This document shows, one piece after another, positions 1 through 7,379 of a stretch of 20,897 nt of DNA. The notes under the pieces are model-generated. The model searched no databases. It was not told where the DNA came from and worked only from the letters and a program-made list of their open reading frames with translations. Source of the DNA: an uncultured Clostridia bacterium (GTDB taxonomy: Bacteria; Bacillota; Clostridia; Christensenellales; Borkfalkiaceae); NCBI GenBank assembly GCA_937888935.1, contig CALARO010000105.1:1-20897 (forward strand). The letters are read 5' to 3'. Every line of letters begins with the position of its first letter. Position 1 is the stretch's first letter. The position numbers and the translations under genes were made by a program.

Positions 1-295
1 CCACAAGCCCCGCGTGGCAGGTGTATTTCAGCGGACGGCGTTCTTCTTTGGCTTTCCGCTTATAAAATTCGTCTGATTTTTCACACTCGAACGAGTGAAT
101 CATACTGCCGAGACTTCGGCAATAGTGACGCTTGGAAAAATCGAAATCTGTGGTGGTTTTCGACGCGGGAAGAAAGAACGCTTCGTGGTCTGCATAAAAA
201 TCATGATCGAAAGAAAACGTTATGGTGAGATCGGAAGCGTTTGAAATGTGATTGACGAGATCGAGAATTTTTTGATAGTCGAAATTTTTATCCAT
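1..295 (-). CDS. PocR-type sensory domain of an AraC-like regulator (partial)
   Basis: The gene runs off the left edge; only the first 98 codons are visible. They read as a soluble domain with Cys59, Cys71 and Cys93 and end in the run YTCHAGLV. An 'xCHAGL' stretch preceded by spaced cysteines and a basic helix is characteristic of PocR-type ligand-binding domains, which usually sit in front of an AraC-type helix-turn-helix pair. The DNA-binding part would lie outside the window, so the AraC assignment is inference. The gene is divergent from the glycan-utilisation operon, the usual arrangement for its local regulator. The start is the ATG at 295-293; no Shine-Dalgarno sequence precedes it, and a good promoter places the transcription start at or next to the A of this ATG, so the message may be leaderless. 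An unseen downstream start cannot be excluded. Confidence 0.72.
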   Translation of the reverse strand, partial: MDKNFDYQKILDLVNHISNASDLTITFSFDHDFYADHEAFFLPASKTTTDFDFSKRHYCRSLGSMIHSFECEKSDEFYKRKAKEERRPLKYTCHAGLV

Positions 296-301
296 AACGG
301 C

Positions 302-330
302 ATTATAACACCAATTATTAAAAATTGCAA
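302..330 (-). promoter_or_regulatory. Promoter for the divergent regulator
   Basis: On the minus strand a TTGCAA -35 box (330-325) is followed after 17 bp by a TATAAT -10 box (307-302). TG at 310-309 gives an extended -10 element. The expected transcription start is about position 295, the A of the regulator's ATG. Confidence 0.7.
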
Positions 331-362
331 GTTTTTTCCTGCGTTTGTGTAAATTTGTGCTA

Positions 363-379
363 AAAAATGCGCCATTTTT
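363..379. promoter_or_regulatory. 17-bp inverted repeat, candidate operator
   Basis: AAAAATG (363-369) and CATTTTT (373-379) are perfect 7-bp arms around a 3-nt centre. The site ends four bases before the -35 box of the first plus-strand promoter, centred near -47 relative to its predicted start and near -76 for the divergent regulator promoter. That is a plausible place for an activator or shared regulator. Binding by the neighbouring regulator is inference. Confidence 0.4.
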
Positions 380-382
380 ACA

Positions 383-411
383 TTGAAAACCGAAATTTTT
401 TATGATATAAT
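383..411 (+). promoter_or_regulatory. Upstream operon promoter P1
   Basis: TTGAAA at 383-388 and TATAAT at 406-411 are spaced by 17 bp, with an extended -10 TG at 403-404. Predicted start is near 418, giving a leader of about 190 nt before the first gene of the operon. Confidence 0.75.
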
Positions 412-537
412 ATAGGCGTTGTAAAATGCGAAAAGGCGTATTCCGCTCGTGGCTTTGGGCAAGAATAGCGCCGGAAAAGCAATTAATTTACAGAAAAAAC
501 AGGGGAAAATATTACTCTTTTTATGGAATTTTTGCCA

Positions 538-566
538 TTGACAGGCGGCATTTGCGGGTGTATAAT
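538..566 (+). promoter_or_regulatory. Downstream operon promoter P2 (full consensus)
   Basis: TTGACA at 538-543 and TATAAT at 561-566 match the housekeeping sigma consensus in all 12 positions with the optimal 17-bp spacer. Predicted start is near 573, leaving a normal leader of about 35 nt before the ATG at 608, which has its own GAGGTG ribosome binding site at 598-603. Confidence 0.8.
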
Positions 567-607
567 GTTGCCGTAAAAGCGCGCAAAGTGCAAAAACGAG
601 GTGTAAA

Positions 608-1588
608 ATGATCGTATTTATATTTTTAATCGTGGCATTTACGCGTGTGATGCAAAGTTACTCGTCGCGGAAAACCGCGCTGAATATCGACGGTACGGGA
701 ACGTTTCTGAAAAACGGCATTTACGGCAACTGCGTGGCTTCGCTGCTCGCGCTGATCCTTTTCGGAAGCGTCTGCGCGTTTCAGGGCATTACTTCGAAAC
801 TTGTTTTTTTCGGCGCGCTGACGGGTTTGTGCTTTGCGATAGATAATTATCTGAATATCATGGCGGTGAAAAACGGTGCTTCGCTTGTGCTGATCAGCAT
901 GGTAGGCACGGGCGGGTCGGTGCTTCTTTTCTGTATTGCGAGCATATTTTTATACGGCGAAGCGATGAGCGTGATGCAATGGATCGGTCTTGCGGTGTTT
1001 CTGGCGGCAATGTTTTTCTTAACGTCCGGCTCGAAACAATCGTATTCTTCGTTTTCGCCGAAAGCGTTGATTTTTCTTGTGCTTTCGATGCTGGTGCAAA
1101 CGTTTATTCTGTATTTTCAGACGGAAGTGGGGCGAGTATCGGCGGGGGGCGAGCCGAAAAACGAAATTCTTGCTTTAATCGGCGGAAGCGCGCCGTACAC
1201 GTTTCTTGCTCTGCTGATCGAGGCGTTGCTCTTCGGCGTTGCGTACATAATATATCTGGCGACGAAAAGCAAGCGTGAAGCGGAAAATGCCGCAGCGGAA
1301 AATGCGGGCGTGCAGAACGGCGGGGGGCGAGAGAAAAGAGAGTTTTTGCCGAAGCCTTTGTATTTATACGGCGCGCTGACGGGGCTTGCGTTGATTATAC
1401 TGAACGTGCTGCTGCCCGTGGCGATGTATATTGCGCCGAAAGTGATGGTGACGACGATTTCTTCGGTGCTTTCGCTGGTGGTTTCGCTGATTGTTGGGGC
1501 GATTTGTTTCAAGGAAAAAATCACGGCGAAAAATATCGCGGGGTTTGCGTTGAGCGTGGTTTCGATTGTGTTTATCGTGGCTTTATAA
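608..1588 (+). CDS. DMT superfamily (EamA-like) permease
   Basis: A 326-residue, very hydrophobic protein with about ten membrane segments, the usual size and layout of drug/metabolite transporter (DMT/EamA) proteins built from two five-helix repeats. A charged, Ala/Glu/Lys-rich loop at about residues 220-250 separates the halves. The last segments (about 255-326) include the typical second-half pattern of a short loop with a conserved charged KEKIT-like stretch before the final helix. Substrate cannot be told from sequence; family members move metabolites, amino acids or sugars. The start is set by GAGGTG at 598-603. It is the first gene of the operon and lies 35 bp before the hexosaminidase gene, so it may export or import a product of glycan breakdown. 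That role is inference. Confidence 0.75.
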   Translation: MIVFIFLIVAFTRVMQSYSSRKTALNIDGTGTFLKNGIYGNCVASLLALILFGSVCAFQGITSKLVFFGALTGLCFAIDNYLNIMAVKNGASLVLISMVGTGGSVLLFCIASIFLYGEAMSVMQWIGLAVFLAAMFFLTSGSKQSYSSFSPKALIFLVLSMLVQTFILYFQTEVGRVSAGGEPKNEILALIGGSAPYTFLALLIEALLFGVAYIIYLATKSKREAENAAAENAGVQNGGGREKREFLPKPLYLYGALTGLALIILNVLLPVAMYIAPKVMVTTISSVLSLVVSLIVGAICFKEKITAKNIAGFALSVVSIVFIVAL

Positions 1589-1623
1589 AAAGCGCGCAAC
1601 AGGAAATTGAGAAGGAACGGATT

Positions 1624-3468
1624 ATGGAAAAAATCTTCGACGAAATCAAAAGAGAATTGGGATTTGAGTTTTCCGAAAGCGCCGTGTTAAAAAAAGCGGG
1701 CGGCGGCTTGAAAGTTGCGCGCGTAAACGGGAAAATCACCGTTTCGTACACGGAAATTTCGGGCATATTCAGAGCCGCGCTGATATTAAAGGCGATGGGC
1801 GGCGAAGATTTCGAAGTGGAAGAAAAAAGAGCGGCGAAAGAATTGTGCCTGATGATCGACTGTTCGAGGAATGCCGTGAAAAACGCGGAAACGGTGAAGA
1901 AACTCATCCGCATCATTGCGGCGGCGGGGTATACTTCGCTGATGCTGTATACCGAAGATACGTTTGAAGTGGATAACGAGCCGATGTTCGGGTATCTTCG
2001 CGGAAAGTACACAAAAGCCGAGATGAAAGAGCTTGACGCTTACGCTGCCGATCTCGGCATCGAGCTGATACCGTGCATACAGACTCTTGCGCATTTCAAT
2101 CAGCTGAAACGGTATCAGTACAGTCATTTCAAGTGTTTCGATTGCTCGGATATTTTGCTTGCGGGAGAAACCCGGACTTACGAATTGATTGAAAATATCT
2201 TCAAAACCCTGCGCGAATGTTATAAAACCGAAAAAATACATATCGGCATGGACGAGGCGTGGCTGCTCGGCAGGGGGCGGTATCTGGATAAAAACGGCTA
2301 CCGCGATCCGTTCGATATTATTCTGGGGCATCTGAAAAAGGTGTGCGAAATTGCGGGAAAGTACAATTTCAAACCGATCATGTGGTCGGATATGTTCTGG
2401 CGGATCGCCTATGCCGATGAAAGCTGCAAGGACGAAAACGGAAAGGTGAAAATACCCGAAAAAGTGCTTTCGGAAATTCCCGCGGACGTGGCGCTTTGCC
2501 ATTGGGATTATCATTGTCTGAAGAGCGAAGATTACTACGAAAAGCTGGAAATTCACACGCAGTTTAAAAACGATATATGGTTTGCGGGCGGCACGGCGGA
2601 AGATAACCGCGGGTTTCTTCCCCACCTTTCTTATTCTCTGAAAGTATCCGCCGCCGCGATAGAAGCTTCGAAAAAGTTTCAGCCCGCCGCGCTGATGGAA
2701 ACGGTGTGGGGCGATAACGGCGGGGAATGTGCGGTGATGGCAAATCTTCCCGCGATCGTGCATTATGCGAGCCGTGCGATCGGCGTGAGCGACGAGAGAA
2801 TGAAAAAGGAATTTTTGGCGTTGACGGGCGTGCGATTCGATGATTTCATGAAGCTGGAATACGCGCAGACTTTTGGGGGAAAGTACACGGAAGAGATTGC
2901 AAATCCCGCAAAATACGGCTTGTACAACGACGTTTTTTCGGGGTATGCGGACGCGGTGATCGACGGCGGCGACAAAAAGTATTTTTCGGCGGCGAAGAGA
3001 GCGATCGAAGGAATGGAAAACGGCGAATACGGCTATTTATTCAGAACCGCGATTTCTCTGAACGAAGTGCTGGCGTTGAAATACGACGTGGGTATCCGGC
3101 TTCGGAACGCGTATCGGAAAAAAGACAAAGAAGAGCTGAAAATTCTTGCGGAAACGCTCGGAAAAATCGAAGAAAAGATCGGGGCGTTTATTAAAGATTA
3201 TAGAAAACAATGGCTGAAAGAAAACAAGCCGCAGGGGTTGGAAATTCAGGAAATCAGGCTCGGCGGATTGAAAGAACGGATTAAGGGTTGCCGCGAACGG
3301 CTGGAAGAATATCTCGGCGGCGAAAGCGAAAATATTCCCGAATTGGAAGAGAAACTTTTGCCCGCCGCCGTATCGAGAATGAGAAATCCCGGGCGATGCG
3401 ATTTATTTTCGCACGAAGCGATTGCGAGCGTGAACGCGTTCGACGGTTTCACCGAAGTGGACGTATAA
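1624..3468 (+). CDS. GH20 beta-N-acetylhexosaminidase, cytoplasmic
   Basis: 614 residues, no signal peptide. The region from about residue 75 reads as a GH20 TIM barrel: an LCLMIDCSRNAV strand, then YTSLMLYTEDTFEV, a FGYLRGKY segment and LGIELIPCIQTLAH, in the order typical of the soluble hexosaminidase subgroup of GH20. The catalytic Asp-Glu pair is in HIGMDEAW at Asp210/Glu211; Glu is the general acid and Asp orients the substrate's acetamido group in this family's substrate-assisted mechanism. The C-terminal part (about 430-614) is helical and charged. Expected reaction: exo-release of terminal beta-linked GlcNAc or GalNAc from imported oligosaccharides. ATG 1624 is chosen because AAGGA lies about 10 bases upstream; the frame stays open further upstream into the permease gene but without a better start. 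Confidence 0.88.
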   Translation: MEKIFDEIKRELGFEFSESAVLKKAGGGLKVARVNGKITVSYTEISGIFRAALILKAMGGEDFEVEEKRAAKELCLMIDCSRNAVKNAETVKKLIRIIAAAGYTSLMLYTEDTFEVDNEPMFGYLRGKYTKAEMKELDAYAADLGIELIPCIQTLAHFNQLKRYQYSHFKCFDCSDILLAGETRTYELIENIFKTLRECYKTEKIHIGMDEAWLLGRGRYLDKNGYRDPFDIILGHLKKVCEIAGKYNFKPIMWSDMFWRIAYADESCKDENGKVKIPEKVLSEIPADVALCHWDYHCLKSEDYYEKLEIHTQFKNDIWFAGGTAEDNRGFLPHLSYSLKVSAAAIEASKKFQPAALMETVWGDNGGECAVMANLPAIVHYASRAIGVSDERMKKEFLALTGVRFDDFMKLEYAQTFGGKYTEEIANPAKYGLYNDVFSGYADAVIDGGDKKYFSAAKRAIEGMENGEYGYLFRTAISLNEVLALKYDVGIRLRNAYRKKDKEELKILAETLGKIEEKIGAFIKDYRKQWLKENKPQGLEIQEIRLGGLKERIKGCRERLEEYLGGESENIPELEEKLLPAAVSRMRNPGRCDLFSHEAIASVNAFDGFTEVDV

Positions 3469-3479
3469 AAAATATTTTT

Positions 3480-3530
3480 AAAAAGAAGTACTTCTTTTTT
3501 TCACTTTGCCTGACGGCAAAGTGAAAAAAA
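3480..3530 (+). repeat. Two overlapping perfect palindromes between genes
   Basis: 3480-3499 is a 20-bp perfect palindrome centred on GTAC. 3495-3510 and 3515-3530 form a perfect 16-bp stem around a 4-nt TGAC loop, with a GC-containing core (CACTTTGCC) extended by pairing of seven T with seven A. The two share 3495-3499, so in RNA they would exclude each other. The long stem has its U-run upstream and its A-run downstream, the reverse of an intrinsic terminator, on both strands. A role in transcript processing or stability, or a small mobile palindromic element, is possible. Confidence 0.6.
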
Positions 3531-3568
3531 ATTCCGTTCCGGAAAAGAATTGCATAAGAGAGGGAAAA

Positions 3569-5299
3569 ATGATAGAGATCATAAAGAACGAAGAGAGCGA
3601 ATACGCGATTGTTACTTCTAAATTCGCAAGTCGCGCCGAGCTTTATGCGGCTTCGGAATTGCAGAAATATTTTCTGAAAATTTTCAACGCCTACGTGCCT
3701 TATTATTCCGATCGGGTGAAGCGGCGCGGCAAGGAAATTCACGTGGGGAAATTCGTGAGAGGCGCGGCGGAAGAGAATTACGAAGCGCTCGGCAACGAAG
3801 GGTTTATCATCAAGCCGCTTGAAAACGGCGACGTGCTGATTGCGGGAGGCGGCAAAAGAGGTACGCTTTACGGCGTGTACGAATTTTTAAGTCGCTACGG
3901 CGGACTGAAAAAGTACGCTAAAGACGCGGAAGTTTTCGAAAAGAAATCGTCGCTTTTCATGGAAGAAACAAAAATCGGCGCGCAACCTGCGTTTGAGTAT
4001 CGCGACAGCTATTCGCGTTTTGCCTGGGACGCCGATTTCTCGGTGAAAAACCGACTTAATTCCTGCTGCGCGCCCATTCCCGAAGAACAGGGCGGCAGAA
4101 TGAAATTCTTTAATTGTCATCACTCGTTTTTCGATCTTGTTCCGCCCGAAATTTACAAAGAAAAACACCCGGAATATTATTCTACGGCGGACGGGGAAGA
4201 GCGCGGAAAGCAGCTTTGTCTTTCCAACCCGGAAGTGTTCGGCATCGCGCTGAATACGCTGAAAAGATGGATACGGGAAAACCCCGATTGCAATGTGTTT
4301 TCGGTGGCGCAGGAAGATTCTGCGGCGGGGTATTGCCGTTGCGATAAATGCCGAAGCACGGACGAAAAGTACAAATCGCCATCCGGCAGCGTGATTTCTT
4401 TTGTGAACAGGCTTGCGGAAAGCATAGAAAAAGAATACCCGAACGTGCTGCTGCACACTTTTGCTTACAGGTATTCGCGGAATGCGCCGAAAGGACTGAA
4501 AGCGCATAAAAACGTGATCGTAAGGCTATGCAACATCGAATGCGAGCGGGGAAGATCGTTTGAAAGGCTGGCGGCGGAAGGTTCGGAAAGCGCGAAGGCG
4601 TTTCTCAGAGACATCGACGAATGGGCAAAAGTTGCAGACAGGCTGTATATCTGGGATTACGCGGTGAATTACCGGCATTATCTTTTGCCGATGCTGCCGA
4701 TCAAAGCGTTTGCGGAAAATATCAGGTATTATCGGGCGCACGGCGTGAAAGGCGTGCTGATGGAAGGGAATTTCTCTTACGGCGGCGACGCGTGTATGGG
4801 CGATTTGAAAAACTATTTGTTTTCGAAGCTTTTATTCGATCCGTCGCAGGACGAAAAAGCGATTACGCACGATTTTATTTTCGGGGTATTCGGGAAAGGC
4901 GCGCCGCAGATCGAGAAGTACGCAGAACTTTGCGAAAGCGCGATTTCGAAGGGCAAAGCGACGATATACGACGAGTTTTCGGCGGGGTATTACGACGAAG
5001 CTTTCGTGAAAAAAGCGGACGATCTTTTTAAAGCCGCGCTTGCGGCGGAAACGGACGAAACCGTGAGAAAAAGGATAGAAAGAGAGTACCTGTCTGTGGA
5101 ATACATGAAAATCGCGTGCGAGAAAGACGACGAAAAGCGGGGCGCGCTCGCCGACGGATTTTACCGGAAACTGAAACGATTCGGCGTGACGGAAATCGTG
5201 GAAAGGACGGATCTGCGCGACGGCATACGCTGGATGAAGGAAAATCGCTTCGACGATAAGACGAGCGATTGGTACGGCACTTATTACATTGTGAAATAA
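3569..5299 (+). CDS. DUF4838 protein, probable glycoside hydrolase
   Basis: 576 residues, no signal peptide. Residues about 15-110 form the alpha/beta fold found in front of GH67/GH20 enzymes (ELYAASELQKYF, then VLIAGGGKRGTLYGVYEFL). From about residue 170 it reads as DUF4838, a TIM-barrel-like domain: FNCHHSFFDLVPPE, SVAQEDS (Glu249, Asp250), a cysteine cluster Cys256-Cys258-Cys261 in GYCRCDKC, and a downstream NIECERGRSF stretch. The biochemical activity of DUF4838 proteins is not something I can name; location among hexosaminidase genes suggests a cytoplasmic glycosidase on the same substrate class. The start is fixed by AGAGAGGG about 5 bases before ATG 3569. It follows the palindromic hairpins and precedes the permease gene by 18 bp. 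Confidence 0.75.
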   Translation: MIEIIKNEESEYAIVTSKFASRAELYAASELQKYFLKIFNAYVPYYSDRVKRRGKEIHVGKFVRGAAEENYEALGNEGFIIKPLENGDVLIAGGGKRGTLYGVYEFLSRYGGLKKYAKDAEVFEKKSSLFMEETKIGAQPAFEYRDSYSRFAWDADFSVKNRLNSCCAPIPEEQGGRMKFFNCHHSFFDLVPPEIYKEKHPEYYSTADGEERGKQLCLSNPEVFGIALNTLKRWIRENPDCNVFSVAQEDSAAGYCRCDKCRSTDEKYKSPSGSVISFVNRLAESIEKEYPNVLLHTFAYRYSRNAPKGLKAHKNVIVRLCNIECERGRSFERLAAEGSESAKAFLRDIDEWAKVADRLYIWDYAVNYRHYLLPMLPIKAFAENIRYYRAHGVKGVLMEGNFSYGGDACMGDLKNYLFSKLLFDPSQDEKAITHDFIFGVFGKGAPQIEKYAELCESAISKGKATIYDEFSAGYYDEAFVKKADDLFKAALAAETDETVRKRIEREYLSVEYMKIACEKDDEKRGALADGFYRKLKRFGVTEIVERTDLRDGIRWMKENRFDDKTSDWYGTYYIVK

Positions 5300-5317
5300 A
5301 TTTAAAGGAAGGAAAAT

Positions 5318-6340
5318 ATGAACGACAAACAAGAAAACGATTCGATTGAAAAACCGCCTTTGAAAAAGAAGATCGCGAATTTTTTCGGCGACGTCAAACG
5401 CAAAATTTTCAAAAACAAACCGAAGAAAGAAGGCTCTCTGAACAGAAACAAACGAAATCAGACGATTTTCATCGTGGCGATGCTTGCCATTCCCGCGGTG
5501 CATTGGCTGATTTTCTGGCTGTACATAAACATTCAGACGATTGCGCTTGCGTTTCAGGACGTGCGTACTTCGGCGTTTACGTTTGACAATTTCAAGCAAG
5601 TGTGGACGCAGCTGACTTCGCCCGTGAACAACAGCATCGGCATTGCGCTGAAAAACACGCTGAAATACTTCGGCGCAACGGTGCTGATCAATATTCCTTT
5701 AAGCCTTGTGATCAGCTTTTTCATCTATAAAAGAATTGCGGGATATAAATTTTTCAGAATTATGTTTTATCTGCCCGCGATTATTTCGGGATTGTCGCTC
5801 GTGACGGCGTATACGGAATTTATTAACCCCAACGGTCCGCTCGGCGCGATTGTGAAATTTTTCGGCGGCACGCCGAACAGCCGAAGCGCGCTCGGTCGCC
5901 CCGAAACGGCTACGACGGCGATTTTAATTTATTTTATCTGGACGGGCTTTACGACGAACGTATTGCTGTTTACGGGCGGAATGTCGCGTATACCCGTGGA
6001 AATTCTGGAAGCGGCGAAACTGGACGGATGCGGGCCTGCGCGCGAGCTTACCACGATTTTGTTTCCGCTGATCTGGCCTACGTTTTCCACGCAGCTGATC
6101 TTCACGATGACGGGACTTTTCAATTCCACCGGTCCTATTCTGTTATTCACGAACGGGCAATACGAAACTTCTACGCTTGCGTTCTGGATTTTCTCGCAGG
6201 TGTACGGCAACGGCGTAGTGGGCGGATCGGGAACGTACAATCTTGTATCCTGCGCGGGACTTTGCTTTACGATAGCGGGCGTGCCGCTGATTTTGCTGGC
6301 GCGGAAGCTGGTGAATAAAGTGGACGCAGTAGAATATTAA
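5318..6340 (+). CDS. Sugar ABC importer permease, LplB type
   Basis: 340 residues with six or seven membrane segments. A lysine-rich cytoplasmic extension of about 45 residues precedes the first segment (IFIVAMLAIPAVHWLIFWLY). The permease signature EAAKLDGCG begins at Glu231, with LFPLIWP just after, marking the loop that docks onto the ATPase. Such proteins (COG4209/LplB-like) pair with a UgpE/YtcP-like partner to import oligosaccharides. A long AAGGAAGGA ribosome binding site precedes ATG 5318. The next gene follows after 12 bp, as expected for the heterodimer. No nucleotide-binding subunit is encoded in the window, so a shared MsmK-like ATPase elsewhere is inferred. Confidence 0.88.
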   Translation: MNDKQENDSIEKPPLKKKIANFFGDVKRKIFKNKPKKEGSLNRNKRNQTIFIVAMLAIPAVHWLIFWLYINIQTIALAFQDVRTSAFTFDNFKQVWTQLTSPVNNSIGIALKNTLKYFGATVLINIPLSLVISFFIYKRIAGYKFFRIMFYLPAIISGLSLVTAYTEFINPNGPLGAIVKFFGGTPNSRSALGRPETATTAILIYFIWTGFTTNVLLFTGGMSRIPVEILEAAKLDGCGPARELTTILFPLIWPTFSTQLIFTMTGLFNSTGPILLFTNGQYETSTLAFWIFSQVYGNGVVGGSGTYNLVSCAGLCFTIAGVPLILLARKLVNKVDAVEY

Positions 6341-6352
6341 GGGGGCGGAAGT

Positions 6353-7282
6353 ATGGAAAAAACGAGAAGAAAAAAAGTAACGGAAGAAGCAAGCATTTTA
6401 ACGAAGCGGGATAAGGGCGAAAAAATCGTTTATGCGGTGGCGTTCGTGATTTTTGCGCTGTATGCGATTTCGATCATTTACGCGCTTTTGTATCTGATGA
6501 TCAATTCGTTTCAGAGCGCGTACACCTACACGCAGAACAGCGTGATGGGCAATGCCAACCCGTTTGCGCTGCCCGAAGTGTGGCATTTTGAAAACTATGC
6601 CAAAGCCGCCACGATTTCGATCAGAGATTCGCAGAACAACGAAGTGTATTTATACACGATGTTTTTCAACAGTATCTGGTATTGCGGCATCGCCGTGAGC
6701 GGTCAGGTGCTGATGAGTTCGTTTACCGGCTACGTGATGGCGAAATACAAATTCAAAGCGAGAGAATTTATTTACGCGCTGGTGATTTTCAGTATGACGA
6801 TTCCCGTGGTAGGCACGTCAGGCTCGATGCTTAAATTAGTGAGCGATCTCGGTATTTACAACACGCCGTTTTATGTGGTGGCGGTTTCGCTCGGCGGTCT
6901 TGGCTTCAACTTTATGATTATGTACGGCTTTTTCAAGAGCGTTTCGTGGAGTTATGCCGAGGCGGTGTTTCTCGACGGCGGCGGGCATTTCACCGCGTTT
7001 TTCAAGGTGATGCTTCCGCAGACGAAAACGCTTGTGGTGACGCTGGGCATCGTTGCCTTTATTACCACCTGGAACGACTATATGACTCCGCTTTTGTATA
7101 TTCCCGACTTTCCTACGGTGGCTTCGGGTTTGTACCGGATTAAAGAATCCGCCACGCGCAGCGGCGATATGCCTTACTATTTTGCGGGACTGATGTTTTC
7201 GGTGATCCCCGTGCTGGCGATTTATATCGCTTTTTCGGATACGATTATGAAGAATTTCTCGTTCGGCGGATTGAAAGGCTGA
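6353..7282 (+). CDS. Sugar ABC importer permease, YtcP/UgpE type
   Basis: 309 residues with about six membrane segments, the first at about residues 25-48. The EAA-type loop is AEAVFLDGGGHFTAFFKV with Glu203, followed by MLPQTK, and the chain ends in GGLKG, the usual end of this family (COG0395). It is the second subunit of the importer encoded with the gene just upstream. The strong GGGGGCGG element before ATG 6353 sets the start. The reading frame continues for 25 codons beyond the TGA with a repeated AND-Lys motif; see the separate entry for 7283-7360. Since other genes here end in TGA, it is read as stop. Confidence 0.88.
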   Translation: MEKTRRKKVTEEASILTKRDKGEKIVYAVAFVIFALYAISIIYALLYLMINSFQSAYTYTQNSVMGNANPFALPEVWHFENYAKAATISIRDSQNNEVYLYTMFFNSIWYCGIAVSGQVLMSSFTGYVMAKYKFKAREFIYALVIFSMTIPVVGTSGSMLKLVSDLGIYNTPFYVVAVSLGGLGFNFMIMYGFFKSVSWSYAEAVFLDGGGHFTAFFKVMLPQTKTLVVTLGIVAFITTWNDYMTPLLYIPDFPTVASGLYRIKESATRSGDMPYYFAGLMFSVIPVLAIYIAFSDTIMKNFSFGGLKG

Positions 7283-7360
7283 GCGGCGAACGATACAAAG
7301 GCAGCAAACGATAAAAAAATATCAAACGATAAAAAACGGCGGAAAACGCCGGAAAAATAA
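7283..7360 (+). repeat. 18-bp triplicate repeat, in frame after the permease stop
   Basis: Three 18-bp units begin at 7286, 7304 and 7322, each with AACGATA or a close variant. Read in the upstream permease's frame after its TGA (7280-7282), the segment is open to the TAA at 7358-7360 and would encode 25 lysine-rich residues with AANDTK, AANDKK and SNDKK in a row. A period that is a multiple of three and a preserved frame suggest a former, or read-through, C-terminal tail. A 5-bp stem CGGCG/CGCCG (7337-7341 with 7347-7351) lies in the last part. No U-tract follows, so it is not a terminator. Confidence 0.5.
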
Positions 7361-7379
7361 AACAGAACAGGAGAACAAA

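Larger units (their letters stand above)
296..607. other. Divergent control region between regulator and operon
   Basis: This 312-bp AT-rich stretch separates the divergent regulator from the operon. It contains one minus-strand promoter, two plus-strand promoters and one inverted repeat, each listed separately. An Arg/Lys-rich frame of 61 codons spans 426-611 but is not supported: it has no clear ribosome binding site, starts about 8 nt after the predicted first transcription start, and has a consensus promoter inside it. I see no tRNA, riboswitch-like fold or terminator hairpin here. Confidence 0.6.

Noticed and set aside
426..611. A 61-codon frame in the operon leader, overlapping the permease start by ATGA
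   Set aside because: No clear ribosome binding site, composition rich in Arg/Lys and low-complexity, and a full consensus promoter (538-566) lies inside it. The overlap looks accidental.
1504..1623. Upstream extension of the GH20 reading frame
   Set aside because: It overlaps the end of the permease gene out of frame and has no conserved domain sequence; ATG 1624 has a good ribosome binding site.
3495..3530. Intrinsic terminator after the GH20 gene
   Set aside because: The A-run follows the stem instead of a U-run on both strands, and the next gene is in the same direction 38 bp later.
3506..3568. Upstream extension of the DUF4838 frame
   Set aside because: It would translate through the palindromic hairpin; AGAGAGGG precedes ATG 3569.
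7337..7351. Terminator before the binding-protein gene
   Set aside because: The 5-bp stem has no U-tract; the operon layout of permeases and binding protein argues for read-through.
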